30,198 nucleotides of DNA. Source: a virus. Position 1 is the stretch's first letter. Each line of letters starts with the position of its first letter. The translations under genes and the position numbers were made by a program. Below are positions 23,217 to 30,168 of this stretch, in pieces. The DNA lies in the IMG/VR virus record IMGVR_UViG_3300022693_001746, positions 1 to 30,198 of that record; one strand, given 5' to 3'. Under the pieces are notes generated by a model that was not told the DNA's origin, made no database searches, and saw only the letters and a list, made by a program, of their open reading frames with translations.

Positions 23217-23283
23217 GGGGTTGGCCCTGAATTATCCATTATTTTACTGGGTGACGTGGCATCCAAGGGAGCGCACCAATCCC
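23217..23283 (+). ncRNA. Structured intergenic element C
   Basis: GGGGTTGG (23217-23224) pairs with CCAATCCC (23276-23283), one G-U pair. Inside, GGGTG (23249-23253) pairs with CATCC (23260-23264). The right side (GGGAG then CGCACCAATC) resembles element B (GGGAG then GCGCAACCAG). It sits in a 149-base gap before an AAGGAG site. Function unknown. Confidence 0.45.
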
Positions 23284-23334
23284 CCCGCCTCTTATATTAA
23301 GGAGTTAACGTTGTATTCAATTTAAGGAGGAAGA

Positions 23335-23577
23335 ATGAAATCTTTTGAGCGTGAGGTTCGAAGGCTGAAAATTTTTTGCATTACAAAGGGTTGCATGAAT
23401 CCAAGCGGTGGCCAAAAGAGCACCCATAGGAATGTCCGGGATTTTTCAGAAAAAACCAAGTTAAAAGCCATCGAAGCCTTTGCATTAGGCATAAGAGTAA
23501 ATGCTACGAATGCAGTGCCCACCCAAGGCAAATGGAAAAGAACAGCAGCGGGCTGGTTATGTCCTGAGTGTAAATAG
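23335..23577 (+). CDS. Small Cys-containing phage protein
   Basis: 80 residues with AAGGAGG before ATG. Two cysteines near residues 15 and 20 (FCITKGCMNP) and a C-terminal LCPEC could bind zinc. The middle is basic. No family recognised. Confidence 0.5.
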   Translation: MKSFEREVRRLKIFCITKGCMNPSGGQKSTHRNVRDFSEKTKLKAIEAFALGIRVNATNAVPTQGKWKRTAAGWLCPECK

Positions 23578-23592
23578 AGAAAAGGAGACGAT

Positions 23593-23904
23593 ATGATTTC
23601 ATTCCAAATAGTATCTGATGTCCCTCTGGACAGGCTTGTTATGCCAGTAACTATGAGAGTGGTTATTTTTCCTAAAGATCACTTGATCCCAAAAAATATA
23701 GAGGATGTTCTTCGAGGCAAACACCAAAAAAAAATTACCTATGAGAAGCTTACATGTCCTGTTGGAACAACCAGGGCCCAAAGATATGCGGCAAGGAAAT
23801 ATCTAAAGAAAAAATGGAGCCGTATAAAAGACTGCTCTTTCATAGATAATAATTTACTGTATATGAATTGCGACTTTCGATTAATTAGTAAGGAGGGGGA
23901 ATGA
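23593..23904 (+). CDS. Small basic phage protein
   Basis: 103 residues with AAAGGAG upstream. Lysine-rich with a helix around TRAQRYAARKYLKKKWSRIK (residues 60-79) that could bind nucleic acid. Stop and next ATG overlap by four bases with GGAGGGGG ahead of the latter. Unknown function. Confidence 0.5.
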   Translation: MISFQIVSDVPLDRLVMPVTMRVVIFPKDHLIPKNIEDVLRGKHQKKITYEKLTCPVGTTRAQRYAARKYLKKKWSRIKDCSFIDNNLLYMNCDFRLISKEGE

Positions 23905-24146
23905 CAGTTAACAAAAGCTGCCTTGATTGCGCGTATGGCTTTAAGCATCCGGTTTGGCTGGATATAGTAGAGAACAAAAACTATCCAGCAATTGAATTAG
24001 GCGCTGTTTGTCGGTGGGAGGAGAGCTTGAGACCCCATTGGGTTAGTATCCAGCGCATAGATGAAGACCACCCCTTTATTAATTGTCGCGGCTATCGGCG
24101 AATTATTGATCGTCCTGTCAGAAAAGGGAGACAAGTTGATGGATGA
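23901..24146 (+). CDS. Small zinc-finger-like phage protein
   Basis: 81 residues. CLDCAYGF near the start, then AVCRWEE and NCRGYRR later, provide four or more cysteines in a pattern common to small phage zinc-binding proteins. No catalytic motif. Coupled to both neighbours by overlaps. Confidence 0.5.
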   Translation: MTVNKSCLDCAYGFKHPVWLDIVENKNYPAIELGAVCRWEESLRPHWVSIQRIDEDHPFINCRGYRRIIDRPVRKGRQVDG

Positions 24147-24243
24147 AGATGAAAAATGTTTTGGATTTTTGAATTTCTTTGACCTTGTGGCGGTAGTTGT
24201 GGTGAGTATTTGCCTTACTGTTTATGGGCTAGCCAGTTGTTAG
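24139..24243 (+). CDS. Tiny membrane protein (34 aa)
   Basis: 34 residues from ATG 24139, with GGGAG nine bases upstream and an 8-base overlap with the previous gene. An acidic start (MDEDEKC) precedes one hydrophobic helix (LVAVVVVSICLTVYGLA). Toxin, immunity or lysis-control roles are possible but unsupported. Confidence 0.45.
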   Translation: MDEDEKCFGFLNFFDLVAVVVVSICLTVYGLASC

Positions 24244-24318
24244 GTTTTTATAGCCGTGGACGGGGAAGAACATCAAGGGGAAAATAACGGGAAAACCGGC
24301 TCTCAAAAAGGTTCTAAT

Positions 24319-24510
24319 ATGAATACAATCAATAATGAAAAGTCTTGCCTCCGGCGTGAGAGGCCGGAGACATACCTTAAAATCTTCATTTGGGCACTCG
24401 CCCTAATATCTTTCATCCCCTATTTAATCATAGTCTTAGCTCTTAAATTGGGGAGATCCTTTTTGAGAATGAGCAACATAATCGCGGGAAAAATTAGGGA
24501 AAAACTATGA
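24319..24510 (+). CDS. Small membrane protein
   Basis: 63 residues from ATG 24319 with an AAGG site; an upstream GTG at 24256 in frame has no site. One hydrophobic segment (YLKIFIWALALISFIPYLII) followed by a second shorter one, then a basic end. Codons 12-17 lie in a perfect 7-bp hairpin (24349-24369). The stop overlaps the next ATG by four bases. Confidence 0.45.
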   Translation: MNTINNEKSCLRRERPETYLKIFIWALALISFIPYLIIVLALKLGRSFLRMSNIIAGKIREKL

Positions 24511-24872
24511 GCAACGAAAATCAATATAAAAATCCGGAGCATGGCTGGACTTGTTTCCACTGTGGTGAAACATTTCATAAATTGGGCTGTGCTCAAGAAC
24601 ATTTTGGAGAAACCCCTGAACGGCAGAGCGCTTGCCAACTTCGTGAAGATCCTGGGTTATTGGCGGCTTTTCGTAGACTCGAAAAGGAATATTTGGATTT
24701 GCTTATGAAATTTCAGGAATCGGATGAAACGGTGGGACACGCCATGAGTAGCATTATGAGTTCACTTAGGATGGCCCGTGGTTCTCTTGACGCTCATACG
24801 GAACATTTAAAATCTATCAAAGTTGATCCCCTCCAACCATTTGGTGATTTGCTTATTAAAGAAATTATTTGA
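24507..24872 (+). CDS. Phage zinc-ribbon protein (CxxC...H family)
   Basis: 121 residues. WTCFHCGETFHK (residues 14-25) followed by AQEHFG is a recurrent phage zinc-finger motif with C-x-x-C and a His pair; a helical coiled-coil region (EYLDLLMKFQESDET) and another helix follow. The family is known from many phages without an assigned function. Metal binding is strongly suggested by the motif. Confidence 0.65.
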   Translation: MSNENQYKNPEHGWTCFHCGETFHKLGCAQEHFGETPERQSACQLREDPGLLAAFRRLEKEYLDLLMKFQESDETVGHAMSSIMSSLRMARGSLDAHTEHLKSIKVDPLQPFGDLLIKEII

Positions 24873-24919
24873 GTCTACCCCGTAAATTCGCGGGAAAAAC
24901 TTTAACTAAGGAGAATTTT

Positions 24920-25156
24920 ATGAAAGCAAAAGATTTCGTTCATCCGTCAAACACTGAAAAGGGAATGACTGCACGCGACCATCTGGCGTCTCTAGCTATG
25001 CAGGGGATGGTCGGCAACATGAGGTCCACCCTCAAGAAATCTTTATTCGGCAACCCTGGTGAGTTGGACCCTGAAAGCATAGCTAAAGATTTTAATACTA
25101 TCCCATCATTGGCATACCGCATGGCCGATATGATGATTAAGGAATCGGTGAAATAA
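24920..25156 (+). CDS. Conserved small phage protein (TARDHLASLAMQG type)
   Basis: 78 residues from ATG 24920 with AAGGAG upstream; the in-frame TTG at 24869 overlaps the previous gene. The motif GMTARDHLASLAMQGMVGN followed by IAKDF and AYRMADMMIKE is that of a small phage protein family common in early operons, function unknown. The sequence is predicted to be wholly helical. Confidence 0.6.
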   Translation: MKAKDFVHPSNTEKGMTARDHLASLAMQGMVGNMRSTLKKSLFGNPGELDPESIAKDFNTIPSLAYRMADMMIKESVK

Positions 25157-25191
25157 ATTAATAATCCTCAACAAGTCATTAAGGAGAATCC

Positions 25192-26046
25192 ATGAAAGCT
25201 AAAACTATCAAAGCAATTTTAAACAAGGTCCATAAGGAATGGATTGGAACCATCACAGAGCCCATTGTGGCCCATCATGCCCAGATAAATACCATTGTGA
25301 CCGGCGGTTCAATCGCCAGTATGTTGCTCAAGGAAGAGGTTAATGATTATGATATTTACTTCCGGACCAAAGAAGCGGCCTTGGAAGTTGCCCGATACTA
25401 TGTCCAGAAATTTAACGATCAGCACCCGGATTTACCGAGTATTGCCACGGTGATCGAACTGGAAGACGGCCAGATTAGCCTGGGCTTGAAAAATATCGGA
25501 GTGCAAGGGCAGCCCCCGGCTGAGGAGGATGATATTTTTGGTATCCCAGAAGATCCGCTGGATCTTGAAGAGGAAAAAGAAAAATATCGCCCTGTCTTTA
25601 TCAGCCCGAATGCCGTCACTCTTTCCAACAAGGTGCAATTGATATTCCGCTTTTATGGTGAGCCCGATGAGATCCATGAAAACTATGATTTTGTCCATTG
25701 CACGAACTACTGGACATCCTGGGATAACAACCTTGTCCTGAGGCAACGTGCTCTTGAGGCTTTACTGGCCCGTGAATTGGTGTACGTGGGTAGCAAGTAT
25801 CCGGTCTGCAGCATCATTCGAATGCGAAAGTTTATCAAGCGTGGCTGGACAATCAACGCTGGGCAAATCTTGAAAATTATTTTACAGACAAATGCTCTGG
25901 ACCTAACAGACCTCAATGTTTTGAAAGATCAATTGGTCGGCGTTGATACCCTGTATTTTGTTGAGGTATTGGAAAAGATGGAAGCAAAGGACCCGGACAA
26001 AATCGACACTGCTTATTTATTCAAGATTCTCGATAAAATTTTCTGA
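25192..26046 (+). CDS. Nucleotidyltransferase-like phage protein
   Basis: 284 residues with AAGGAG before ATG. Residues 35-60 have TIVTGGSIASMLLKEEVNDY and DIYF: a G-G-S with a D-x-D dyad, as in pol-beta-type nucleotidyltransferases. Later segments include FVHCTNYWTSW, RQRALEALLARELVYVGSKY and a C-terminal RKFIKRGWTINAGQI, all known from phage relatives of this family. It is placed between small early genes and the replication pair. The substrate is unknown, and a role in host takeover or DNA or tRNA modification is only speculation. Confidence 0.68.
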   Translation: MKAKTIKAILNKVHKEWIGTITEPIVAHHAQINTIVTGGSIASMLLKEEVNDYDIYFRTKEAALEVARYYVQKFNDQHPDLPSIATVIELEDGQISLGLKNIGVQGQPPAEEDDIFGIPEDPLDLEEEKEKYRPVFISPNAVTLSNKVQLIFRFYGEPDEIHENYDFVHCTNYWTSWDNNLVLRQRALEALLARELVYVGSKYPVCSIIRMRKFIKRGWTINAGQILKIILQTNALDLTDLNVLKDQLVGVDTLYFVEVLEKMEAKDPDKIDTAYLFKILDKIF

Positions 26047-26096
26047 GGAAGGCAAATTAACCACCACTTTCGCGGGATGGGGGAAAGCTATGAATT

Positions 26097-26501
26097 ATGG
26101 AACCGAAGCAACAGGAAGAGAGTTTGCGGGATTCCGAAATACTTCAGGTATGGGATTTTTGGAATGATTTAAATATTATCAGGCACCGGGATATATCTAA
26201 GTATTCGGGGGCCATAAATGGCCGTCTAAGGTTTTACTCGGTGTCAGAGCTTTGTCAGGCTATCCAAAATTATAATGACATTCTCCACTCAGACCGGCAT
26301 TGGTTTTCCTACCGCTGGACGCTGGACCAATTTCTTTCCAGAAAAAATGCACTCGATAACTTCGTTGATCGGGAAATCGCATTAAACAATTACAAAAAGG
26401 GCCGCACTCGGTTCGGAGATGATCAGCCTGAGGACAATGGCGCTGATTTTTACCGGGCGATCAATAATGAGAACTTTAATTGTCCTGAGGAGGGGAAATG
26501 A
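26097..26501 (+). CDS. Replication initiator-type protein (phage O-like C-terminal domain)
   Basis: 134 residues. The middle fits the C-terminal domain common to phage replication initiators: VWDFWNDLNIIRHRDISKYS, then a helix and HWFSYRWTLDQFLSRKNALDN (residues about 68-88). No full N-terminal winged-helix origin-binding domain is present, so it is a shortened or DnaD-like relative. The following genes overlap and include a helicase-loader-like protein, supporting an O-P-type replication unit relying on host helicase. Confidence 0.6.
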   Translation: MEPKQQEESLRDSEILQVWDFWNDLNIIRHRDISKYSGAINGRLRFYSVSELCQAIQNYNDILHSDRHWFSYRWTLDQFLSRKNALDNFVDREIALNNYKKGRTRFGDDQPEDNGADFYRAINNENFNCPEEGK

Positions 26502-26737
26502 AATTATGGACAACAGCAGGTCTTTTCCCTGATCCTGCCCGCAATTTTTATGCGGCGGAAAATCAAGAGGGCATTGAGTTTGGTCAATTTATTCCAGATG
26601 CCGAAGGATACCCTTATATTTTTAATGATCATTGCATGGCCCAGGCGGATCATCATAAAAAATATATTAACAAATACAGTTTAAAATGGTGGGTTGATTG
26701 TATGGAAAGCGCTCGGAATAATGCCCTACATAGATGA
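26498..26737 (+). CDS. Small phage protein between replication genes
   Basis: 79 residues with GGAGGGG before ATG and a four-base overlap with the preceding gene. No motif recognised; it has aromatic and His residues (HCMAQADHHKKYINKYSLKW) that could bind metal. It overlaps the next gene's start. Confidence 0.5.
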   Translation: MKLWTTAGLFPDPARNFYAAENQEGIEFGQFIPDAEGYPYIFNDHCMAQADHHKKYINKYSLKWWVDCMESARNNALHR

Positions 26738-27467
26738 AAACGTCTTCAATGACCAGATGCGCAGTCTTTTGGTGGCCCGTGGCGGGTATACCTCGGAAAA
26801 GAAAAAAGAGGAAATAAAGCGGTACTGGTATATCGAGTTCCGCGATTGTGATGAACGCGCTTTTATCCGGGTGATGGAGCAACTGAAATTCGAGGGAAAA
26901 TCGGGTGAGGGTTTCCCGGGTTTCCGGGATTTCAGGGAAAGATACAATATTTTAATCAGGCCAATGGACAGGCTCGAGGGCCGGGAGTATTGCGGATTTT
27001 GCCGAGTGGGCCGGGTATTTTATAGGGACACGCATCCGGATACAGGAGAAGTCCATGATTACGTTGCGGATTGCGCCCAGTGTACTCCTAAGGAGCGCGG
27101 AGAGTTTGCGAAGGTTAACCCCCGAGAACTTCATAAGGACCGCACAGGCCAACTCAGGACGGTTAAAGCATTAGCCAGGGACCGTAAAAAGATAGAGATA
27201 AAGCGGCCGCCGTGGATTTATGCTAAATTCCCGAAACTAAAGGATGAAAAAGTATACTTCCAGGGATTAAAGGCGGCTGATGATCCGGATGTGGAATTGG
27301 TATATCAGGTGCCAGTACAAAAACCAAGTAATGGCCTGGAAAAGAGTTTACGAGGGGACGAAATAAGCAAGGCTATTTTCGGTAAAAGCGACCCAAAAAC
27401 AGAGGCCCGGCGAGAAGCGAGCTTGCAAAACGCCAAAGAGGAGGAGTTTGGCAATGTTCCATATTGA
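26721..27467 (+). CDS. Putative helicase loader with zinc finger
   Basis: 248 residues from ATG 26721; a TTG at 26694 in frame is an alternative. N-terminal residues 25-80 are helices (KKEEIKRYWYIEFRDCDERA, then FPGFRDFRERY) resembling phage helicase loaders such as the G39P type. Residues 89-123 contain CGFCRVGRVFY and CAQC, a four-cysteine zinc ribbon. The C-terminal part is basic and disordered. Position after an initiator-like gene supports loading of host DnaB; no ATPase motif is visible. Confidence 0.55.
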   Translation: MPYIDENVFNDQMRSLLVARGGYTSEKKKEEIKRYWYIEFRDCDERAFIRVMEQLKFEGKSGEGFPGFRDFRERYNILIRPMDRLEGREYCGFCRVGRVFYRDTHPDTGEVHDYVADCAQCTPKERGEFAKVNPRELHKDRTGQLRTVKALARDRKKIEIKRPPWIYAKFPKLKDEKVYFQGLKAADDPDVELVYQVPVQKPSNGLEKSLRGDEISKAIFGKSDPKTEARREASLQNAKEEEFGNVPY

Positions 27468-27485
27468 TAAAAAGGGGAGCCGGAG

Positions 27486-27689
27486 ATGAAGATTCTTTAT
27501 AAAATTTTTGGAGGCCGTCCAATGGCTTATTTAGGTTTCAATTTCACAGACATTGTTAGTGGGAAACCCGTTAATAACTACCGAGACAAGTTTGGGCGGC
27601 TCTGGATGGCAGAAAATCGCTGGGGCTGGTTCAGGGTCAGATTAATACAAAGAGAAAAACACGAAAATCGTAAGAGGATGAAGAAATGA
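27486..27689 (+). CDS. Small basic phage protein
   Basis: 67 residues with a GGAG site 7-8 bases upstream. Tryptophan/aromatic-rich (RLWMAENRWGWFRVRL) and very basic at the C-terminus. The stop overlaps the next ATG by four bases. No family recognised. Confidence 0.45.
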   Translation: MKILYKIFGGRPMAYLGFNFTDIVSGKPVNNYRDKFGRLWMAENRWGWFRVRLIQREKHENRKRMKK

Positions 27690-27796
27690 AAGCCAAAAGA
27701 AAAATACATCCAGCACCCAAACCACCTGACACCGAAGCGGTCAAACTATATTTAGCAACTCTTTTGCGGAAAGCTAAAAGGAGGAAAAAGAAATGA
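27686..27796 (+). CDS. Tiny basic protein (36 aa)
   Basis: 36 residues from ATG 27686, overlapping the previous stop. Lys/Arg-rich with prolines (KAKRKIHPAPKPPD start and KAKRRKKK end). Nucleic-acid binding is likely from charge alone. It overlaps the next gene by four bases. Confidence 0.4.
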   Translation: MKAKRKIHPAPKPPDTEAVKLYLATLLRKAKRRKKK

Positions 27797-27957
27797 GTAA
27801 CAACATGATAACTGGATTAATTTTCTTTATGTGTTTTTCATGGATGTTTGGATGGCTCCTTTGGTTTTTGGATAAGTCTTACCAGCGGTTGCGAGATTTA
27901 AATCATGAGAATTTAGAGTTGAAAAGGAAACTGGAATTACTCAAGGAACTAAAATGA
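27793..27957 (+). CDS. Small membrane protein with coiled-coil tail
   Basis: 54 residues with AGGAGG upstream and an ATGA overlap. Residues 5-27 form a Phe/Trp/Met-rich membrane helix (ITGLIFFMCFSWMFGWLLWF) and residues 30-54 a Leu/Glu/Lys helix (LNHENLELKRKLELLKELK). This one-TM-plus-coil form resembles small holin or spanin-like membrane proteins, though early position argues against lysis. Unknown. Confidence 0.5.
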   Translation: MSNNMITGLIFFMCFSWMFGWLLWFLDKSYQRLRDLNHENLELKRKLELLKELK

Positions 27958-27993
27958 ACCACTCCATCCACAACTTAGAAAGGAAGAATTGAG

Positions 27994-28233
27994 ATGAGAC
28001 TTGATGACTATATAGACACAAACTTAATTGGTTTTTTAGACCCAGTGATCGCTAAAACAAAGAGAGCAGATTGGGGTGGCTTAAACGTTATTGGTACATG
28101 CGGTGGAGAGGCCCCATGCAAAACCTATCCTTCTGCCGTGGAATATAAATCTATTTGCCCCGCGAGTGCAGATATGTACGGATGTTTTAAAGGGCCGAGT
28201 TATTTTTGCCCTGATTGGGAGCCAAAAGAATGA
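27994..28233 (+). CDS. Small cysteine-rich phage protein
   Basis: 79 residues with AAAGGAAG upstream. Five cysteines (TCGGEAPCK, SICPASADMYGCFKG and YFCPDW) suggest metal binding. The stop overlaps the next gene's ATG. Unknown function. Confidence 0.5.
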   Translation: MRLDDYIDTNLIGFLDPVIAKTKRADWGGLNVIGTCGGEAPCKTYPSAVEYKSICPASADMYGCFKGPSYFCPDWEPKE

Positions 28234-28730
28234 CCAGCCACGCCATCCCAAATTTAAAAGTAATCAAAGAAAACGGAAAACTGTTTTGGTATGAGAAGGT
28301 GGAGCCGGAGCCTCGCCCAGAGTATTCAATTTATCTGTGTATTGAAGATGTCCCGCCGGGTATAGACCACTGGCAAGTTAATGAATCAAAAATAAAAATC
28401 AACGACAAGTTTTATCGGGGGGAGGAGTGGGCGAGCGTAAAAATATTTAAGCATGGGAATCGGGTATATGTTCCTATTTTAAAATCAAAGTCAGCCCACT
28501 ACGGAGAAAAAGCTTTAAGCAGATGGATATGGCAACCCCCCGAAACAATGCCAATCTCCCTAGCCGATAAAGTCTATACGGTGGTTGGGATTGAGATGGA
28601 GCTACTTTGCTTTAAGCCCCGTGATTTACCTCACAGCGTTCCTTATGGCGTGGGGCTTTTTAAAGCAGACACAAAAATAAGAATGAATAAAGAATGGCGC
28701 TTCAAATATGAAAGTGAATTGGATGAATAA
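28230..28730 (+). CDS. Phage protein of unknown function
   Basis: 166 residues from ATG 28230 (ATGA overlap with the preceding stop, GGGAG upstream); an in-frame TTG at 28215 gives a 5-residue extension. Beta-rich and basic-aromatic. It contains KSAHYGEKALSRWIWQPPET (about 87-106) and VYTVVGIEMELLCFKPRD. No conserved catalytic motif recognised. Confidence 0.5.
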   Translation: MTSHAIPNLKVIKENGKLFWYEKVEPEPRPEYSIYLCIEDVPPGIDHWQVNESKIKINDKFYRGEEWASVKIFKHGNRVYVPILKSKSAHYGEKALSRWIWQPPETMPISLADKVYTVVGIEMELLCFKPRDLPHSVPYGVGLFKADTKIRMNKEWRFKYESELDE

Positions 28731-28732
28731 TT

Positions 28733-28981
28733 ATGAGTGTGGGCTATGTTGAACTTTTACGCAGATTAATTGAAGAACAATACAAGGATCATCCTACAGG
28801 GTGTGGCGGTTCCTTTGGGGAATTGCTATGTTACGAAATCCACACTAGAGGCTTAACGTTTAATTGGCTTGCTGAGAAGTGGGGTATTAGTCTCCCAACA
28901 TTAGGACTTCTAATAAAAGATCATTGTGACCGATTACAAAAACTGCCTGTCGTTAATCATAAATTTAAATTAGACGAATGA
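28733..28981 (+). CDS. HTH protein (phage LAEKWGIS family)
   Basis: 82 residues. RLIEEQYKDHPTGCGG, then LTFNWLAEKWGISLPTLGLL (residues 41-60) and DHCDRLQKLPVVNH follow a known phage family with a C-terminal helix-turn-helix. It may regulate middle genes. No clear ribosome site; two bases separate it from the previous stop. Confidence 0.55.
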   Translation: MSVGYVELLRRLIEEQYKDHPTGCGGSFGELLCYEIHTRGLTFNWLAEKWGISLPTLGLLIKDHCDRLQKLPVVNHKFKLDE

Positions 28982-29229
28982 TGATAGAACCATACAACGA
29001 TGAAGAGTTTGAGAGGCAGAAAGAACTACCTTACTGCAAGCAGTGTTATGAACATGTAGAACGACTAGAAGCAACGGTGGAGAGTTTGAAGAAGTGGGAA
29101 GAAGAAGCTTTTACCTACCAAGCAAAAGCAGTCAAGGCAATGGAGAGGGTGCTTGAATTAAAAGAAGAAAACGCCAAGCTGAAAGCGGAGTTGGAGAAAT
29201 ATAGGAAATATGAGGAGGACTTGCAATGA
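28978..29229 (+). CDS. Small coiled-coil protein with CxxC
   Basis: 83 residues overlapping the previous stop by four bases. YCKQCYEH (about 19-26) gives a CxxC, followed by a heptad-type coiled coil (VERLEATVESLKKWEEEAF and ELKEENAKLKAELEKYRKY). Structural or scaffolding partner; unknown. Confidence 0.5.
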   Translation: MMIEPYNDEEFERQKELPYCKQCYEHVERLEATVESLKKWEEEAFTYQAKAVKAMERVLELKEENAKLKAELEKYRKYEEDLQ

Positions 29230-29579
29230 TCACTGACAAGGAACTAGCTGAGAAAGTGGCTTTGAAGTTGGGGTGGATACTAAACAATAACAAAACACGG
29301 TGGATTGACGATAATGGATTTCTCAAATCTTCCGCTAATAAATTAAGTGAAAATATATTCTCATGGCCCACATTCGGCCTGATAGTCGAGAAAGCAGAGA
29401 GTATGGGGTGGGGGATACAGATGGGCAACTTTATATGGTTTGAGCGGCTTGTGAATAACTCATACTATGACCACACACAAAAAGATTTTTCAATCAAAGA
29501 ACACGGCCACATCAAAGCATGTTGTCTTGCGTTCTGTGAAATTCCTGACCACAAATCAATTCAACGCAAAACCTTATGA
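29226..29579 (+). CDS. Phage ABA-sandwich-like protein with altered C-terminus
   Basis: 117 residues with AGGAGG upstream and an ATGA overlap. Residues 28-85 (WIDDNGFLKSSANKLSEN, then FGLIVEKAESMGWGIQ) resemble the phage ABA sandwich domain. The expected ending helix (AACLAFC-like) is present up to about residue 105, after which the frame runs into sequence that in another frame encodes homing-endonuclease residues. So its last ~11 residues are likely not native. Confidence 0.55.
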   Translation: MITDKELAEKVALKLGWILNNNKTRWIDDNGFLKSSANKLSENIFSWPTFGLIVEKAESMGWGIQMGNFIWFERLVNNSYYDHTQKDFSIKEHGHIKACCLAFCEIPDHKSIQRKTL

Positions 29580-29766
29580 TGGCTGTTCATCTAAATATAA
29601 AGGTGTTTGCTGGTTCCCCCAGACCGGCAAATGGAGGGCGCAAGGTACTGCGAGTGGGAAGAAAAAACATATTGGTTATTTTGACAGCGAATTAGAGGCG
29701 GCAAAAAAATATAATGAGTTCGCAAAAAAACACCAAGGCAGCTTTGCGAGACTCAACAATGTTTGA
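29548..29766 (+). pseudogene. Remnant of HNH-AP2 homing endonuclease
   Basis: The frame from about 29548 encodes LTTNQFNAKPYDGCSSKYKG and then an AP2 DNA-binding domain: KGVCWFPQTGKWRAQG, then KKKHIGYFDSELEAAKKYNE and GSFARLN (to 29766). This is the C-terminal end of phage HNH-AP2 homing endonucleases, including the linker that follows the HNH part. No HNH catalytic segment is upstream. An in-frame ATG lies at 29467 but without a ribosome site, and its first 27 codons overlap the ABA-like gene in another frame. It is therefore read as a relic of an inserted endonuclease, though a translated AP2 domain cannot be ruled out. Confidence 0.65.
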
Positions 29767-29811
29767 CACTCAACTCATAGCCGGGTGCAAGGCCCTGGGG
29801 ATTGAGGTGAA

Positions 29812-30168
29812 ATGAAAAGTGTTCACGAACAGCGGAAGCTCACTCAGGCGCAAATTAAGGCTGATATCGCGGAATATATTGAGCTTCGTGGAGGCTATGC
29901 GGTGGTCACCAATATTTCGGGGATACCGATCAAAGGTAAACCTGAGATATATCGAAAAAATCCTGAAATGTCGGGATTGGCCGATGTTATATCGTGTGTT
30001 GGCGGGAGATTCATTCAGTTCGAGGTTAAAAAGACTCAAAAGGAGAAATTAAGAGATTCTCAGGATGACCATAAATACAGACTAGAGCGTGCTGGAGGAT
30101 TATATTACCAGGTCACTAGCCTAGATGAAGTTATCGAAATACTTAGCAAAAGGAGGTTTAGGGTATGA
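29812..30168 (+). CDS. VRR-NUC domain nuclease
   Basis: 118 residues with GAGGTG upstream. Motifs of the VRR-NUC family are evident: MSGLADVIS (D in the catalytic dyad), RFIQFEVKK (E-x-K), then Q in DSQDDHK and a GGLYYQVTSLDEV strand-helix end. Such small nucleases are PD-(D/E)XK-type and occur as phage stand-alone proteins that may cut branched DNA during recombination or packaging. It overlaps the next gene by four bases. Confidence 0.8.
   Translation: MKSVHEQRKLTQAQIKADIAEYIELRGGYAVVTNISGIPIKGKPEIYRKNPEMSGLADVISCVGGRFIQFEVKKTQKEKLRDSQDDHKYRLERAGGLYYQVTSLDEVIEILSKRRFRV

Noticed and set aside
26090-26167. 25-codon ORF starting at 26090 with a strong GGGGGA site
   Set aside because: It overlaps the replication-initiator-type gene in another frame. 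It may act as a coupling leader but has no independent support.
27954-27992. 12-codon ORF coupled to the membrane protein at 27793
   Set aside because: Too short to judge and its end merges with the next gene's ribosome site, so it is probably translational-coupling debris.
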